A stretch of 33,108 nucleotides of DNA from Candidatus Brockarchaeota archaeon (GCA_017601345.1 JAFNIT010000013.1:1-33108), one strand, 5' to 3'. Counted from the first letter of the stretch, positions 21,513 through 30,116 are shown. The notes: generated from the sequence alone by a model not told the origin. Made by a program: numbers and translations.

Positions 21513-23232
21513 CATCATTAGGGAAATAGTTGAAAGGCTGGCGCTTGAAAACGCTGTTTCGTTTAACGGCGTTGCCAAGGCTGAGGCTGTCCTCGGAAAA
21601 CTCCTAGGGTCTAATCCGGAGCTTAGGAGCAGGATTAAGGAGATTATACTGCTTGTAAGGGAGATAACGGAGAAAGTCAATAGCCTTACGCTTACTCAGC
21701 AAAAAGAGCTTCTAAGCAAATTAGGCCCAGTCAAGCCCGTTGAGAAGCCGCTTAAAACAATCGGTATTCCGGAGCTTCCTAAAGCCGAGGGATTTACCAA
21801 GATCACCTTAAGGTTTGCACCTAATCCAGATGGGCCGTTAACACTAGGAAACGCCAGGCCTGCGATACTTTGCGATTACTACGCTAGGAAAACCGGGGGC
21901 AAGCTGATACTCAGATTTGAAGATACCTCGCCGTCCGTTAAACCCCCTCTCAGAGAAGCCTATGAATGGGTTGTCGAAGACCTGAAGTGGCTGGGCATAG
22001 AACCAGACGAGATATACTACCAGTCAGATAGGCTCCCCATATACTATGATTATGCGACGAGTTTTCTGGAAAAAGGGTTTGCATACGTTTGCCTATGTAA
22101 GCCGGGGGATTTCAGGAGCTACGAGCGCGAGGGCAAGCCCTGTCCCCATAGGGATCATGATCCTGCTCTAAACATCAGGCTCTGGGAGAAAATGCTGGAT
22201 GGTACGATGAAGCCTGGGGAAGCCGTGGTTAGAGTTAAAACAGACATGGAGCATCCGAACCCCGCCGTAAGAGACTGGCCTGCTCTAAGGATAGATATTG
22301 CTGAACACCCGAGGATTAGCGGCTTCAGAGTCTGGCCGCTCTACAATTGGTCTTGCGCGATAGACGATTACGAGATGAAGATATCTCACGTTATAAGGGG
22401 AAAGGAGCATTTAACTAATGAAGTGCGTCAATCATACGTATTCCAGTATTTGAATGCACCACAACCGGTTTCAATACACATAGGTCGGGTTGGTCTTGAA
22501 AACAGCGTCCTGAGTAAATCTAAGATCATGAAAGGCTTTTCTCAAGGGTTTTATACGGGGCTTGACGACCCTAGGCTTGGAACACTCAGGGCGTTGAGGA
22601 GAAGAGGGTTCAAGCCAGAGGTTATCAGACGGGTCATACTGGATATGGGTCTTAAAATAACGGAGGCAATGGTTAAATGGGAGAACCTCTATGCTTACAA
22701 CAGGGAAGTCGTAGACTGGAATTCTGAACGCTACTATTTTGTGAAGGACCCTTTCAAACTTGTCGTCAAAAACATGACTAAGAGGGTCGAGGCTAGGCTC
22801 TCCCGTCACCCGAGTAGGCCTGAGCTGGGATTCAGGCCGATTGTAATAGAGCCTCATGAAGGAATGGTTGAGCTACTCGTCTCAGCGGAAGACGTTTGCA
22901 ATACGATGCCAGGTTCAAGGCTGAGGCTCATATCCCTCTTCAACGTTGAAATCGAGAGTGTTGATCGTGAAACCAAACTCGTAAACTCGTTTTTTAAGGG
23001 TATGGAGGTTCCTGAAAAATCCGCTGGAATAAAGCTGATACAATGGGTCCTACCGGAAGATGCTGTTGAAACATGGGTGTTAATGCCTGATGCAAGCTAC
23101 GCGAAGGGTCTTGGAGAATCTTCTCTAAAGAGGCTCCCTCCAGGGAGGATGGTCCAATTAGTCAGATTCGGCTTCTGTGTCGTGGAAAAGGTTTCAGAAA
23201 ATTTTGTTGAGCTGGTTTTCTCCCACCCGTAG
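21505..23232 (+). CDS. gltX: Glutamyl-tRNA synthetase, archaeal type
   Basis: Charges tRNA-Glu (and, in archaea, tRNA-Gln before amidation) with glutamate. ATG 21505, overlapping the fni stop, gives 575 residues; the track's TTG 21481 is inside fni. There is an N-terminal helical extension of about 90 residues, then RFAPNPDGPLTLGNARPAIL (HIGH region, here TLGN), FEDTSP, VWPLYNWSCAIDDYEMKISH, and SVLSKSKIMKG (KMSKS region). The C-terminal beta-barrel anticodon domain follows from about residue 400. This architecture is that of archaeal/eukaryotic class Ic GluRS. Both His of the HIGH motif are replaced, see findings. Confidence 0.94.
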   Translation: MNDIIREIVERLALENAVSFNGVAKAEAVLGKLLGSNPELRSRIKEIILLVREITEKVNSLTLTQQKELLSKLGPVKPVEKPLKTIGIPELPKAEGFTKITLRFAPNPDGPLTLGNARPAILCDYYARKTGGKLILRFEDTSPSVKPPLREAYEWVVEDLKWLGIEPDEIYYQSDRLPIYYDYATSFLEKGFAYVCLCKPGDFRSYEREGKPCPHRDHDPALNIRLWEKMLDGTMKPGEAVVRVKTDMEHPNPAVRDWPALRIDIAEHPRISGFRVWPLYNWSCAIDDYEMKISHVIRGKEHLTNEVRQSYVFQYLNAPQPVSIHIGRVGLENSVLSKSKIMKGFSQGFYTGLDDPRLGTLRALRRRGFKPEVIRRVILDMGLKITEAMVKWENLYAYNREVVDWNSERYYFVKDPFKLVVKNMTKRVEARLSRHPSRPELGFRPIVIEPHEGMVELLVSAEDVCNTMPGSRLRLISLFNVEIESVDRETKLVNSFFKGMEVPEKSAGIKLIQWVLPEDAVETWVLMPDASYAKGLGESSLKRLPPGRMVQLVRFGFCVVEKVSENFVELVFSHP

Positions 23233-23245
23233 TTTCCTCAAGTAA

Positions 23246-23255
23246 GTTTTTATAC
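23246..23255 (+). promoter_or_regulatory. TATA-like box before rpl7ae
   Basis: GTTTTTATAC lies about 46 bases before the rpl7ae ATG; a start about 26 bases downstream would leave a ~20-base leader containing GAGGTG, a possible ribosome site. Confidence 0.5.
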
Positions 23256-23296
23256 CCCTCTTCCAGGGTTTGGACGGGTAGAGGTGCTTAGTTGAA

Positions 23297-23689
23297 ATGG
23301 CTAGGATTACAACAGCTGATTACGAGCCGACTAAGGAGCTTGTGGAAGAGGCGTTAGAGCTGCTGAGGCTGGCAGCGAAAACAGGCAAGGTTAAGAAGGG
23401 CACCAATGAAACCACTAAGGCGCTTGAAAGAGGTATTGCAAAGCTCGCCTATGTGGCTGACAATACTGACCCGGTAGAAGTAGTTCTGCATATACCCCTG
23501 CTCAGCAGGGATAGGAAGATCCCATATATCATCGTCCCGGACAAGAAGCAGTTGGGTGAGGCAGCTGGGCTGGTAAACGTCTCCGCTGCAGCAGTAGCGA
23601 TAATCGACCCTGGGGAGGCGGCTTCCATGCTTGAAAGCCTAGTTAAGAAGATAGAGGCCCTAAGGGCATCAGGCGGGGGCTCCTCTTGA
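23297..23689 (+). CDS. rpl7ae: Ribosomal protein L7Ae (eL8), kink-turn binding
   Basis: Binds kink-turns in 23S rRNA and in H/ACA and C/D guide RNAs, and in archaea also RNase P RNA. The 130-residue protein shows [20 protein letters not shown], the core RNA-binding block, then [20 protein letters not shown] and [18 protein letters not shown]. It can serve the same particles as Cbf5 and Rpp29 encoded elsewhere in this window. ATG 23297 gives the family start. It overlaps rps28e by four bases. Confidence 0.97.
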   Translation: MARITTADYEPTKELVEEALELLRLAAKTGKVKKGTNETTKALERGIAKLAYVADNTDPVEVVLHIPLLSRDRKIPYIIVPDKKQLGEAAGLVNVSAAAVAIIDPGEAASMLESLVKKIEALRASGGGSS

Positions 23690-23892
23690 GCGAAGAAGCA
23701 ACTCCTGCAGAGGTTGTCGAACTAGTAGCCAGATCAGGAGCCTCAGGCGAGGTCACGCAGGTTAGGGTAAGAATACTCGCCGGCAGGGACAAGGGAAGGG
23801 TCATACTTAGGAATGTACGCGGCCCAGTTAGGGTTGGGGACATACTAATGCTCAGGGAGACGGAGAGAGAAGCTAGAAGATTCGCAGGGTGA
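23686..23892 (+). CDS. rps28e: Ribosomal protein S28e (eS28)
   Basis: Small OB-fold protein at the mRNA exit region. The 68-residue product has [20 protein letters not shown] and [20 protein letters not shown], the classic S28e sequence. TTG 23686 overlaps the rpl7ae stop (TTGA). It ends with two TGA codons in a row (23890-23895), and the following rpl24e reads on in the same frame. Confidence 0.95.
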   Translation: MSEEATPAEVVELVARSGASGEVTQVRVRILAGRDKGRVILRNVRGPVRVGDILMLRETEREARRFAG

Positions 23893-24072
23893 TGAGCCAC
23901 GCCCACGTTCTTCCAATGTAGCTTTTGCAACGAAACGTTCCCTGCTGGGGAGGGCATAGTGTATGTTAAGAGGGACGGGAGCATACTTAGGTTCTGCAGC
24001 TCCAAATGCTTTAGGAACTTCAAGTTGGGAAGGAACCCTAGGAAGGTAAGATGGGTGGTTAAGGCTAAGTAG
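23892..24072 (+). CDS. rpl24e: Ribosomal protein L24e (eL24), apparent 1-nt frameshift at the N-terminus
   Basis: Zinc-binding large-subunit protein. The frame ending with TAG 24070-24072 reads FFQCSFCNETFPAGEGIVYV, then KRDGSILRFCSSKCFRNFKL and GRNPRKVRW, i.e. the CxxC...CxxxC zinc site and L24e core. That frame has no ATG, GTG or TTG before the zinc site, only a TGA at 23893-23895. An ATG at 23892, coupled to the rps28e stop, is in another frame and runs to TAG at 23919. Deleting one C from GCCCACG (23901-23907) would join them as MSHATFFQCSFC. So the gene either carries a +1 shift, has a base-call error in a C run, or uses a non-standard start. Too short for the ORF track. Confidence 0.8.
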
Positions 24073-24083
24073 GAGTCTGAGAA

Positions 24084-24743
24084 ATGAGGATCGTCATACT
24101 GGGTCCACCTGGCTCTGGAAAGGGAACCTACTCCTCGAGGCTAGCATCAAGGCTCGGAATACCTCACATCTCAACTGGAGACCTCTTTAGGGATGAGATT
24201 AAAAGCGGCAGCGAGCTCGGAAACAATATCTCAAGCTATGTTTCAAGCGGTAGGCTTGTCCCAGACGATGTTGTAAACAGGGTGATGGAGAAGAGACTCT
24301 CAAAAGAAGACTGTAGGAAGGGCTTCATCCTAGACGGCTATCCTAGGACGGTGAATCAGGCGGAGTTCCTAGATGGGATTTCCAAAGTCGATGTAGTCAT
24401 AAACCTGAATGTACCGGACGAGGTAATAGTAAGACGATTATCGTCAAGATTGATCTGCAGGAATTGCGGCGCAATATACAACAAGATTACACTCCCTCCA
24501 AAGATTGATGGAATATGCGACAAGTGCGGCGGAGAACTCTACCAGAGGGAAGACGATAAGCCTGAGATAATAAGAGAGAGAATAGGGATATACAAGAGGG
24601 AGATTGCACCACTATTAGAATACTATCGGAAAAAGGGGATTGTTCTAGACTTTTTCTATGAATCCGGCGGATCCGGAGGGGATGTCTCGCCAGATCAGGC
24701 GGTAGACAATATAATTGAAGCATTGAAAGAATTCTCAGACTGA
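24084..24743 (+). CDS. adk: Adenylate kinase, long form with zinc lid
   Basis: Interconverts AMP + ATP and 2 ADP. The 219-residue protein has the P-loop GPPGSGKGTYSSRLASRLGI, HISTGDLFRDEIK, FILDGYPRTVNQAEF, and a LID domain with CRNCGAIYNK and CDKCGGELYQR, two CxxC pairs that bind zinc. This is the bacterial/mitochondrial-type enzyme, distinct from the trimeric AdkA common in Crenarchaeota. It occupies the place between L24e and IF2 where ndk is often found in archaea. ATG 24084 is 11 bases after rpl24e. Confidence 0.94.
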   Translation: MRIVILGPPGSGKGTYSSRLASRLGIPHISTGDLFRDEIKSGSELGNNISSYVSSGRLVPDDVVNRVMEKRLSKEDCRKGFILDGYPRTVNQAEFLDGISKVDVVINLNVPDEVIVRRLSSRLICRNCGAIYNKITLPPKIDGICDKCGGELYQREDDKPEIIRERIGIYKREIAPLLEYYRKKGIVLDFFYESGGSGGDVSPDQAVDNIIEALKEFSD

Positions 24744-25046
24744 ACAATGCGATTCCCTCTGAGCTGAATAATCCAGATCCGTGTTAATCGGACTCAATCG
24801 TTTTTCCCAAACGTCGCTTTAAGTAGGAAAATACACTTCCGAAAATGTATAAGAATCCTATTGCATCTATGACTTAAGTGGTTAGTAGCTTATACAACTG
24901 TTGTAAGCAATCATTCTAGCATTTTTTTAAGATGATAAAAAGCTATTTAGGCTTCTGTATCTTCTGTGGATTCTCGTCCAATTAGAGTAAGGGATAGAGA
25001 TTAATACTTCTAAACTGTCGATAACCCTGGAGGCCAGCGTAGGATA
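24744..25046. other. 303-base gap without a gene, between adk and infB
   Basis: No credible ORF. There is an imperfect hairpin GCTTATACAAC-TGTTGTAAGC (24888-24908), a T run (24922-24928), and a TATA-like AGATTAATACT (24998-25008) that could serve infB with a short leader containing GGAGG (about 25030). No recognisable structural RNA seen. Confidence 0.55.
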
Positions 25047-26816
25047 ATGGGTGTCAGGGAACCGATAGTAGTTGTCCTAGGCCATGTAGACAGTGGTAAA
25101 ACTTCTCTCTTGGATAAGATACGTGGAACATTCGTGGCAATGAGAGAAGCTGGGGGGATTACTCAACACGTGGGGGCGAGCCTCATCCCTTCTCAAGTAA
25201 TAGTGGATGTTGCTAAGACCCTTAACATAAGGCTGGAGGAAAAGCTTAAGGTCCCTGGGATACTCTTCATAGATACTCCTGGCCACGAAGCCTTCGTAAA
25301 TCTAAGGAAGAGAGGAGGCTCTATAGCCGATTTCGCAATACTCGTAATAGACATTCTTAGGAGCGTTGAGCCGCAGACTGTGGAGTCTCTTGAAATACTA
25401 AGGGTGAGAAAGACTCCCTTCATAGTTGCAGCCAATAAGCTAGACCTCATACCCGGCTGGAAGCCTCAGAAGACGCTAAGCTTCACCCAGTCTTTGTCTA
25501 AGCAGGATGAGAGGGCTAGGCGAGTATTAGATGAGCACTTGTACAAGATTATCGGAGACCTTTCGATGCTCGGGTTCAGGTCTGACAGGTTTGATCGTAT
25601 AACTGATTTCCGTAGGAACGTTGCCATAGTTCCCGTGAGCGCGGTGACGGGCGAGGGTGTTTCGGAAGTCATAGCGGTACTCATAGGTCTTATTCAACAG
25701 TTTCTCATAACCTTGCTTGAATACGGCGAGGGCCCGGGTAGGGGAGTTGTGCTAGAGGTTGTTGAAGAAACCGGAATGGGCACCACTGTTAATGCAGTAA
25801 TATTCGACGGAATATTGAGAAAGGATGATACTATAGTCTTAATGGGTTTAAACAAACCTATCGTCACTAGGGTCAGAGCCTTATTGATGCCTAAGCCGCT
25901 CGATGAGATAAGGGATCCTAGGGACAGGTTTAACCATGTCAACGAAGTAAGGCCTTCCGCAGGGGTAAAGATAGTTGCTCCAGGCCTTGAAGGAGCATTA
26001 CCCGGCTCACCGCTGTTAGTGGCAAGGGGAAATGTAGAGGATGCTGTTCAAAAAATCATGGCTGAAGTCGAGTCTATAAGGATTAGGAGCGGTGAGGAGG
26101 GTGTCGTCGTCAAAGCAGACACGCTCGGTTCGCTCGAGGCGTTAGTGGGCGAGCTTGAGAAGAAGGATATTCCCGTGAGGATTGGAGACATAGGCCCAGT
26201 TTCGGAACGCGATGTGATAGAGGCCTCTGTCTCATCAAAGGATCCTACGCTCAGGGCTCTCCTAGTGTTTAACGTTAGGGTAATGCCGGAGGCTGCGGAA
26301 GAGGCTAGGAAGAGGGGGGTGCCGATTTTCGAAAACAGGATAATCTACCAGCTTGTTGAAGAATTCACAGAATGGCGTAAGAAGGAGAAGCAGAGGGAGA
26401 TGCAAGCCAAGCTTGAGCAGCTCATCCTCCCAGGTAAGATAAGGATACTGCCCAACTACATTTTCAGGAGGAGCAAGCCCGCGATAGTCGGAGTAAAGGT
26501 AGAGGCCGGCGCGGTAAAGCCAGGTTTCCCATTGGTTAATTTGAATGGTGAAAGAATTGGCGTCATACAGCAGATACAAAAGGAGGGGAGATCTCTCCCA
26601 ATTGCTGAGGCTGGGGAGGAGGTCGCCATATCCATACCGGAGGCTATCGTCGGCAGGAGTCTCAAGGAGGATGATGTGCTTTTAGTCGACGTACCCGCTG
26701 GGGATGCTTCCCTAGTTAACAGGGTCTTCAGAAACCAACTTGCTCCTCACTATCTGGAAGCCTTGGAGGAAATTTCAAAGTTGAAGAGAAAGGAGAACCC
26801 GTTCTACGGTCTCTAA
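25047..26816 (+). CDS. infB: Translation initiation factor IF-2 / aIF5B
   Basis: GTPase that promotes subunit joining and initiator tRNA placement. The 589-residue protein has the G domain motifs [20 protein letters not shown] (G1), [10 protein letters not shown] (G2), [10 protein letters not shown] (G3) and [11 protein letters not shown] (G4), then domains II, III and IV, ending with a C-terminal helix ([20 protein letters not shown]). ATG 25047 follows a CTGGAGG ribosome site by about 14 bases. Length and domain order are those of archaeal aIF5B without the eukaryotic N-terminal extension. Confidence 0.96.
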   Translation: MGVREPIVVVLGHVDSGKTSLLDKIRGTFVAMREAGGITQHVGASLIPSQVIVDVAKTLNIRLEEKLKVPGILFIDTPGHEAFVNLRKRGGSIADFAILVIDILRSVEPQTVESLEILRVRKTPFIVAANKLDLIPGWKPQKTLSFTQSLSKQDERARRVLDEHLYKIIGDLSMLGFRSDRFDRITDFRRNVAIVPVSAVTGEGVSEVIAVLIGLIQQFLITLLEYGEGPGRGVVLEVVEETGMGTTVNAVIFDGILRKDDTIVLMGLNKPIVTRVRALLMPKPLDEIRDPRDRFNHVNEVRPSAGVKIVAPGLEGALPGSPLLVARGNVEDAVQKIMAEVESIRIRSGEEGVVVKADTLGSLEALVGELEKKDIPVRIGDIGPVSERDVIEASVSSKDPTLRALLVFNVRVMPEAAEEARKRGVPIFENRIIYQLVEEFTEWRKKEKQREMQAKLEQLILPGKIRILPNYIFRRSKPAIVGVKVEAGAVKPGFPLVNLNGERIGVIQQIQKEGRSLPIAEAGEEVAISIPEAIVGRSLKEDDVLLVDVPAGDASLVNRVFRNQLAPHYLEALEEISKLKRKENPFYGL

Positions 26817-26824
26817 AACTTAAT

Positions 26825-26834
26825 GTTTTAATAC
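26825..26834 (+). promoter_or_regulatory. TATA-like box before rps6e
   Basis: GTTTTAATAC is centred about 27 bases before the ATG at 26857 in the 40-base gap after infB; it fits a leaderless start for S6e and the long run that follows. Confidence 0.5.
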
Positions 26835-26856
26835 AGGGCCTATCAGCATACTCAAC

Positions 26857-27201
26857 ATGCCTCCCGAGTTCAAACTGTGCATCGCGGACCCGAAGACGGG
26901 TAAGACGGAGTCTGTAAAGCTGGAGGGGAGTAACGCAGTCCCATTACTAGGCTTAAAGATAGGGAGCATCGTAGATGGTTCTTTAATCGGCAAGTCAGGG
27001 ATTAGACTGATGATAACCGGAGGATCGGACAAGTCTGGGATACCCATGGTCGCCTCGGTTCAGGGCGGCGTGAAGAAGTACATATTGGTGAATAAGAAGT
27101 CTCGTGTTGGAGAAACAAGGGTTAAGATGCTGGTGAGGGGGAACCAGATATCTGAAGATATATACCAGGTTAACATGAAGATAGTTACGGAGGGCGTTTG
27201 A
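26857..27201 (+). CDS. rps6e: Ribosomal protein S6e (eS6)
   Basis: Archaeal/eukaryotic small-subunit protein. The 114-residue product has FKLCIADPKTGKTESVKLEG, LLGLKIGSIVDGSLIG, and ITGGSDKSGIPMVASVQGGV, which are diagnostic for S6e. It lacks the long eukaryotic C-terminal tail, as in all archaea. Its stop overlaps the start of aIF2-gamma by four bases, a conserved pairing. Confidence 0.96.
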   Translation: MPPEFKLCIADPKTGKTESVKLEGSNAVPLLGLKIGSIVDGSLIGKSGIRLMITGGSDKSGIPMVASVQGGVKKYILVNKKSRVGETRVKMLVRGNQISEDIYQVNMKIVTEGV

Positions 27202-28442
27202 AAATCGAGGATTATAGACGCGTACAGCCCTGTCTAAACCTGGGAACCCTGGGTCACGTCGACCACGGTAAGACTACTCTTGTACAGGCTATCACTGGCG
27301 TTTGGACTGCTAAACATAGTGACGAGCTGAAGAGGGGTATAACGATAAAGCTTGGCTACGCAAACTTCAGCGTGTTCCATTGTCACAAATGCCCGCCGCC
27401 TTACAACTATACTACGACGCCGAAATGCTCATGTGGCTCTGAAGCTGTCTTCCAGAGGAAGATAAGCTTCGTCGACTCTCCTGGACATGAGATTCTAATG
27501 ACTACAATGCTTAGCGGCGCTGCAGTTATGGATGCTGCAATATTGGTAATAGGTGCTGACGAGGTTTGTCCTCAACCTCAGACTTACGAGCACCTACTTG
27601 CAGCCGAGATAATGGGTATTAAGAAACTCATCGTTGTCCAGAACAAGATAGACATCGTCTCCAGGGAGAGGGCTTTAAAAAACCTGGAGGAGATTAAACA
27701 ATTCCTCTCAGGGACAAGCTTCAAAGATGCCACCATCGTACCAGTGTCTGCGCAACACAAAGTTAACATAGATATTCTACTTTACGTGATCCAGAAGGAA
27801 GTTCCCACACCTGTCTTCGACCTGAATTCTCCCGCCATGATGATGATAATAAGGTCGTTCGACGTGAACAGACCCGGGACAAGGGTTAGGGATATGCGCG
27901 GAGGTGTCATAGGAGGTTCTATAGTTAGGGGTGAGATAAAAGTAGGCGATGAGTTAGAGATACTTCCAGGTCTAAGGGTTAAGAAAGAAGATACTGTCGA
28001 AACAATCCCCTTAATTACTGAAGTTGTTTCAGTGGGCTTTGACAATGTTTTCGTAGACAAGGTTAGAAGCGGGGGGCTGGTTGGAATAGGAACGACGCTA
28101 GACCCTTCTCTGACTAAGAGCGATATGCTAGTAGGCAACTTGGCTGGTAAGCCGGGTACGCTACCGCCCGTTACCAAGAGCATAACTCTGGAATACAGCA
28201 TGTTCGAGAGAGTGGTTGGGGTAAGGGGTATGGTGAAGAACGAGCCCCTGAGGGTTGGGGAAGTTTTGAACGTAAACGTCGGCTCAGCGCTTACGCAGGC
28301 TACTGTGAAAGAAGTCCGGGAAAACAGGATTAGGCTGGACCTTAAAATACCGGTTTGTGCGGAGAAGGGTCAAAGGGTTGCGGTTAGTAGGCTTTTCGAA
28401 AGACGTTGGAGGCTAATTGGCTACGGTGTTATTGTCGATTGA
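27198..28442 (+). CDS. eif2g: Translation initiation factor aIF2 gamma subunit
   Basis: GTPase core of the aIF2 heterotrimer that brings Met-tRNAi to the small subunit. The 414-residue protein has LGTLGHVDHGKTTLVQAITG (G1), ELKRGITIKLGYA (G2), a zinc-knuckle region with CHKCPPPYNY and PKCSCGSEA, FVDSPGHEILMTTM (G3) and VVQNKIDIVS (G4), then two beta-barrel domains. TTG 27198 overlaps the rps6e stop. The alpha and beta subunits are not in this window. Confidence 0.97.
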   Translation: MKIEDYRRVQPCLNLGTLGHVDHGKTTLVQAITGVWTAKHSDELKRGITIKLGYANFSVFHCHKCPPPYNYTTTPKCSCGSEAVFQRKISFVDSPGHEILMTTMLSGAAVMDAAILVIGADEVCPQPQTYEHLLAAEIMGIKKLIVVQNKIDIVSRERALKNLEEIKQFLSGTSFKDATIVPVSAQHKVNIDILLYVIQKEVPTPVFDLNSPAMMMIIRSFDVNRPGTRVRDMRGGVIGGSIVRGEIKVGDELEILPGLRVKKEDTVETIPLITEVVSVGFDNVFVDKVRSGGLVGIGTTLDPSLTKSDMLVGNLAGKPGTLPPVTKSITLEYSMFERVVGVRGMVKNEPLRVGEVLNVNVGSALTQATVKEVRENRIRLDLKIPVCAEKGQRVAVSRLFERRWRLIGYGVIVD

Positions 28443-28837
28443 TCGTCTTACTGGACTCCAGTGCTCTCCTCGCTCCTTTCGAAACGGGCGTTGACTTCAT
28501 AAGGGGTATGGTTGAACTCGTCGGAGGTGATTTAAAGCTGATGCTACCTTTTGAAACCCTGGTTGAACTCAAGATGCTGAGTATGGGTAAGCCAAAAATA
28601 TCTGGAATAGCTAGGCTGGCGTTGGAAGTTGCCAAGTGCATTAAGGTGCTTCCTCCCACGGGGATGATTTGCGACGATGCTCTGGTTTTCCTCGCAAAAA
28701 CTTATAAATCGGCAGTTGCGACAGCCGACAGCGTGTTGCGTAAGAGGCTCAGGACCCTTGCGATACCTGTTTTTTATCCTGCTGGGGAGGGTAGGATCAT
28801 GGGGGCAGGGTTAGGGGAGATGATGAGAACTGTTTAA
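28439..28837 (+). CDS. PIN-domain protein, Fcf1/Utp24-like
   Basis: PIN domains are Mg-dependent ribonucleases; the family found at this site in archaea resembles the eukaryotic rRNA-processing factor Fcf1. TTG 28439, overlapping the aIF2-gamma stop, gives 132 residues starting IVLLDSSALLAPFETG, where the Asp of LLDSS is the first catalytic acid; FETLVELKML holds a second, and CDDALVFLAKTYKSAVATAD the C-terminal acids. It ends YPAGEGRIMG. The track's start at 28406 lies inside aIF2-gamma. It overlaps the rpoE CTG start. Precise substrate unknown. Confidence 0.85.
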   Translation: MIVLLDSSALLAPFETGVDFIRGMVELVGGDLKLMLPFETLVELKMLSMGKPKISGIARLALEVAKCIKVLPPTGMICDDALVFLAKTYKSAVATADSVLRKRLRTLAIPVFYPAGEGRIMGAGLGEMMRTV

Positions 28838-29411
28838 GATAGTTGAGATTGAAGATGTCGTCAGGATTCCGCCATCTAGACTCGGCGATCCCGTTAGAGA
28901 AGTTTTCAAAAGCGTTCTGAAAGACAGGTACGAAGGCATGGTCATGGAGGAAATTGGATACATTATTCTCCTCGTAGACTATGAATTTGACCCCGTGGGT
29001 CAGATTTATCCTGGAGATGGCCATAGCTACCACAGGGTAAGGGTTAAAGTGCTCACCTACTGTCCTGAGGTTAATGAAGTTGTTGAGGGCAGGGTTGTCG
29101 AAGTCGAGGAGTTCGGAGTCTTCGTAAGGCTCGTTACCACAGATGCGCTGATGCACGTCTCCCAGATAACCGACGACTATATGGATTACAACAGTTCCCA
29201 AGGCATTCTCATAGGTAGGCAGACCAAGCGCATGATTCAGAAGAACGACTGGGTGAGGGCTAGGATAGCAGCAGTCTCCATAGGTAGAGGCGCTATGACG
29301 GACAAGATAGGCTTGACAGCGAGGCAACCCTTCTTGGGGAAGCCGGAATGGATTGAGGAAGACATTAAGAAGCTGGCGGGTGAGAAGCCTAAGCAGGAGG
29401 CTAAGGCCTGA
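28830..29411 (+). CDS. rpoE: DNA-directed RNA polymerase subunit E' (Rpb7 homologue), CTG start
   Basis: Forms the RNA polymerase stalk with subunit F, aiding open-complex formation and RNA binding. The frame extends well upstream of the track's start: FKIVEIEDVVRIPPSRLGDP is the archaeal RpoE' N-terminus, preceded directly by CTG at 28830 and, three codons further up, by a TGA in frame. No ATG, GTG or TTG exists before the conserved N-terminus, so CTG is the likely start, with GGGGAG about ten bases upstream. The S1-like domain follows (VVEGRVVEVEEFGVFVRLVT). Length is 193 residues. It overlaps the PIN gene and the Spt4 gene. Confidence 0.9.
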   Translation: MFKIVEIEDVVRIPPSRLGDPVREVFKSVLKDRYEGMVMEEIGYIILLVDYEFDPVGQIYPGDGHSYHRVRVKVLTYCPEVNEVVEGRVVEVEEFGVFVRLVTTDALMHVSQITDDYMDYNSSQGILIGRQTKRMIQKNDWVRARIAAVSIGRGAMTDKIGLTARQPFLGKPEWIEEDIKKLAGEKPKQEAKA

Positions 29412-29596
29412 TGCCGCTGCGAGCATGCTTAAACTGTAGGATGATAAGCGATTCTTCTAAATGCCCCAATTGCGGGGGCGAGGAGTTTACTCAAGAATGG
29501 ATCGGCGAAGTGTGGGTATTCAATCCTGAGGCCTCTTCGATAGCTAAGCTGATGGGTGCTAGAGTCCCCGGCAGGTATGCGGTGAGGCTTAAATAG
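29411..29596 (+). CDS. spt4: Transcription elongation factor Spt4 (RpoE'')
   Basis: Zinc protein that pairs with Spt5 to keep RNA polymerase processive. The 61-residue product has ACLNCRMISDSSKCPNCGGE, two CxxC pairs for one zinc, then WIGEVWVFNPEASSIAKLMG and GRYAVRLK. ATG 29411 overlaps the rpoE stop, and its own stop overlaps the next gene. RpoE'-Spt4 adjacency is standard in archaea. Spt5 is not in the window. Confidence 0.94.
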   Translation: MPLRACLNCRMISDSSKCPNCGGEEFTQEWIGEVWVFNPEASSIAKLMGARVPGRYAVRLK

Positions 29597-30099
29597 TGTC
29601 TTTAAAGGCAACGGAGGAGACGAGAAAGAGAGTCAGAAGCCCCCTAGGAGTCCTGCTTAAAAAGAGGTCCGAAGTAAAGGATTTACTCAATGGTTTTAAA
29701 GGGTTTCTGATATGCGTCGGAGACATCGTGTCGAAGAAACTTATTGAAATGGGTTTCCAACCCGACCTCTGCATAGTAGACGGGAGGACAATGAGACAGC
29801 CCATACCCGTTACCGAACGTTTGAAGGAAAATAGGAAGGTCTTCAAACTCGTAAATCCTCCTGGGACTATTTCCGAAGATTCCTGGGAGGTAATAAAGCA
29901 GGCGGCTTCCTACTCGAAATCAATAGTCATCGTGGATGGTGAAGAAGACTTGCTGGCTCTCGTAGCCGTCAAATCCGCTCCAGATGGTTCTCTAGTGTTA
30001 TACGGCCAGCCTGGGGAAGGGGTTGTGGCGATAAAGGTGGATGAATCATCGCGTAAAATGGTTTCAGAAATACTTGGGACGATGACCAGTAATGTTTAA
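29596..30099 (+). CDS. GTP-dependent dephospho-CoA kinase (DUF359 family)
   Basis: Members of DUF359 were shown in Thermococcus to carry out the last step of CoA synthesis using GTP. The 167-residue product has SPLGVLLKKRSEVKDLLNG, ICVGDIVSKKLIEMGFQPDL with the GD motif, CIVDGRTMRQPIPV, VNPPGTISEDSWEVIKQA and IVDGEEDLLALVAV; these acidic blocks match the family's active-site region. GTG 29596 overlaps the Spt4 stop. Placement between Spt4 and S24e is common in archaea and links it by transcription, not by pathway. Confidence 0.88.
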   Translation: MSLKATEETRKRVRSPLGVLLKKRSEVKDLLNGFKGFLICVGDIVSKKLIEMGFQPDLCIVDGRTMRQPIPVTERLKENRKVFKLVNPPGTISEDSWEVIKQAASYSKSIVIVDGEEDLLALVAVKSAPDGSLVLYGQPGEGVVAIKVDESSRKMVSEILGTMTSNV

Positions 30100-30116
30100 A
30101 GCCTGATGTAAACGCC

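Noticed and set aside
23860-23925. BHB intron at the start of rpl24e
   Set aside because: GAAGA/TCTTC and GGGTG/CGCCC can pair, but the intervening bases do not give 3-nt bulges at usable cut sites; a one-base C-run error is simpler.
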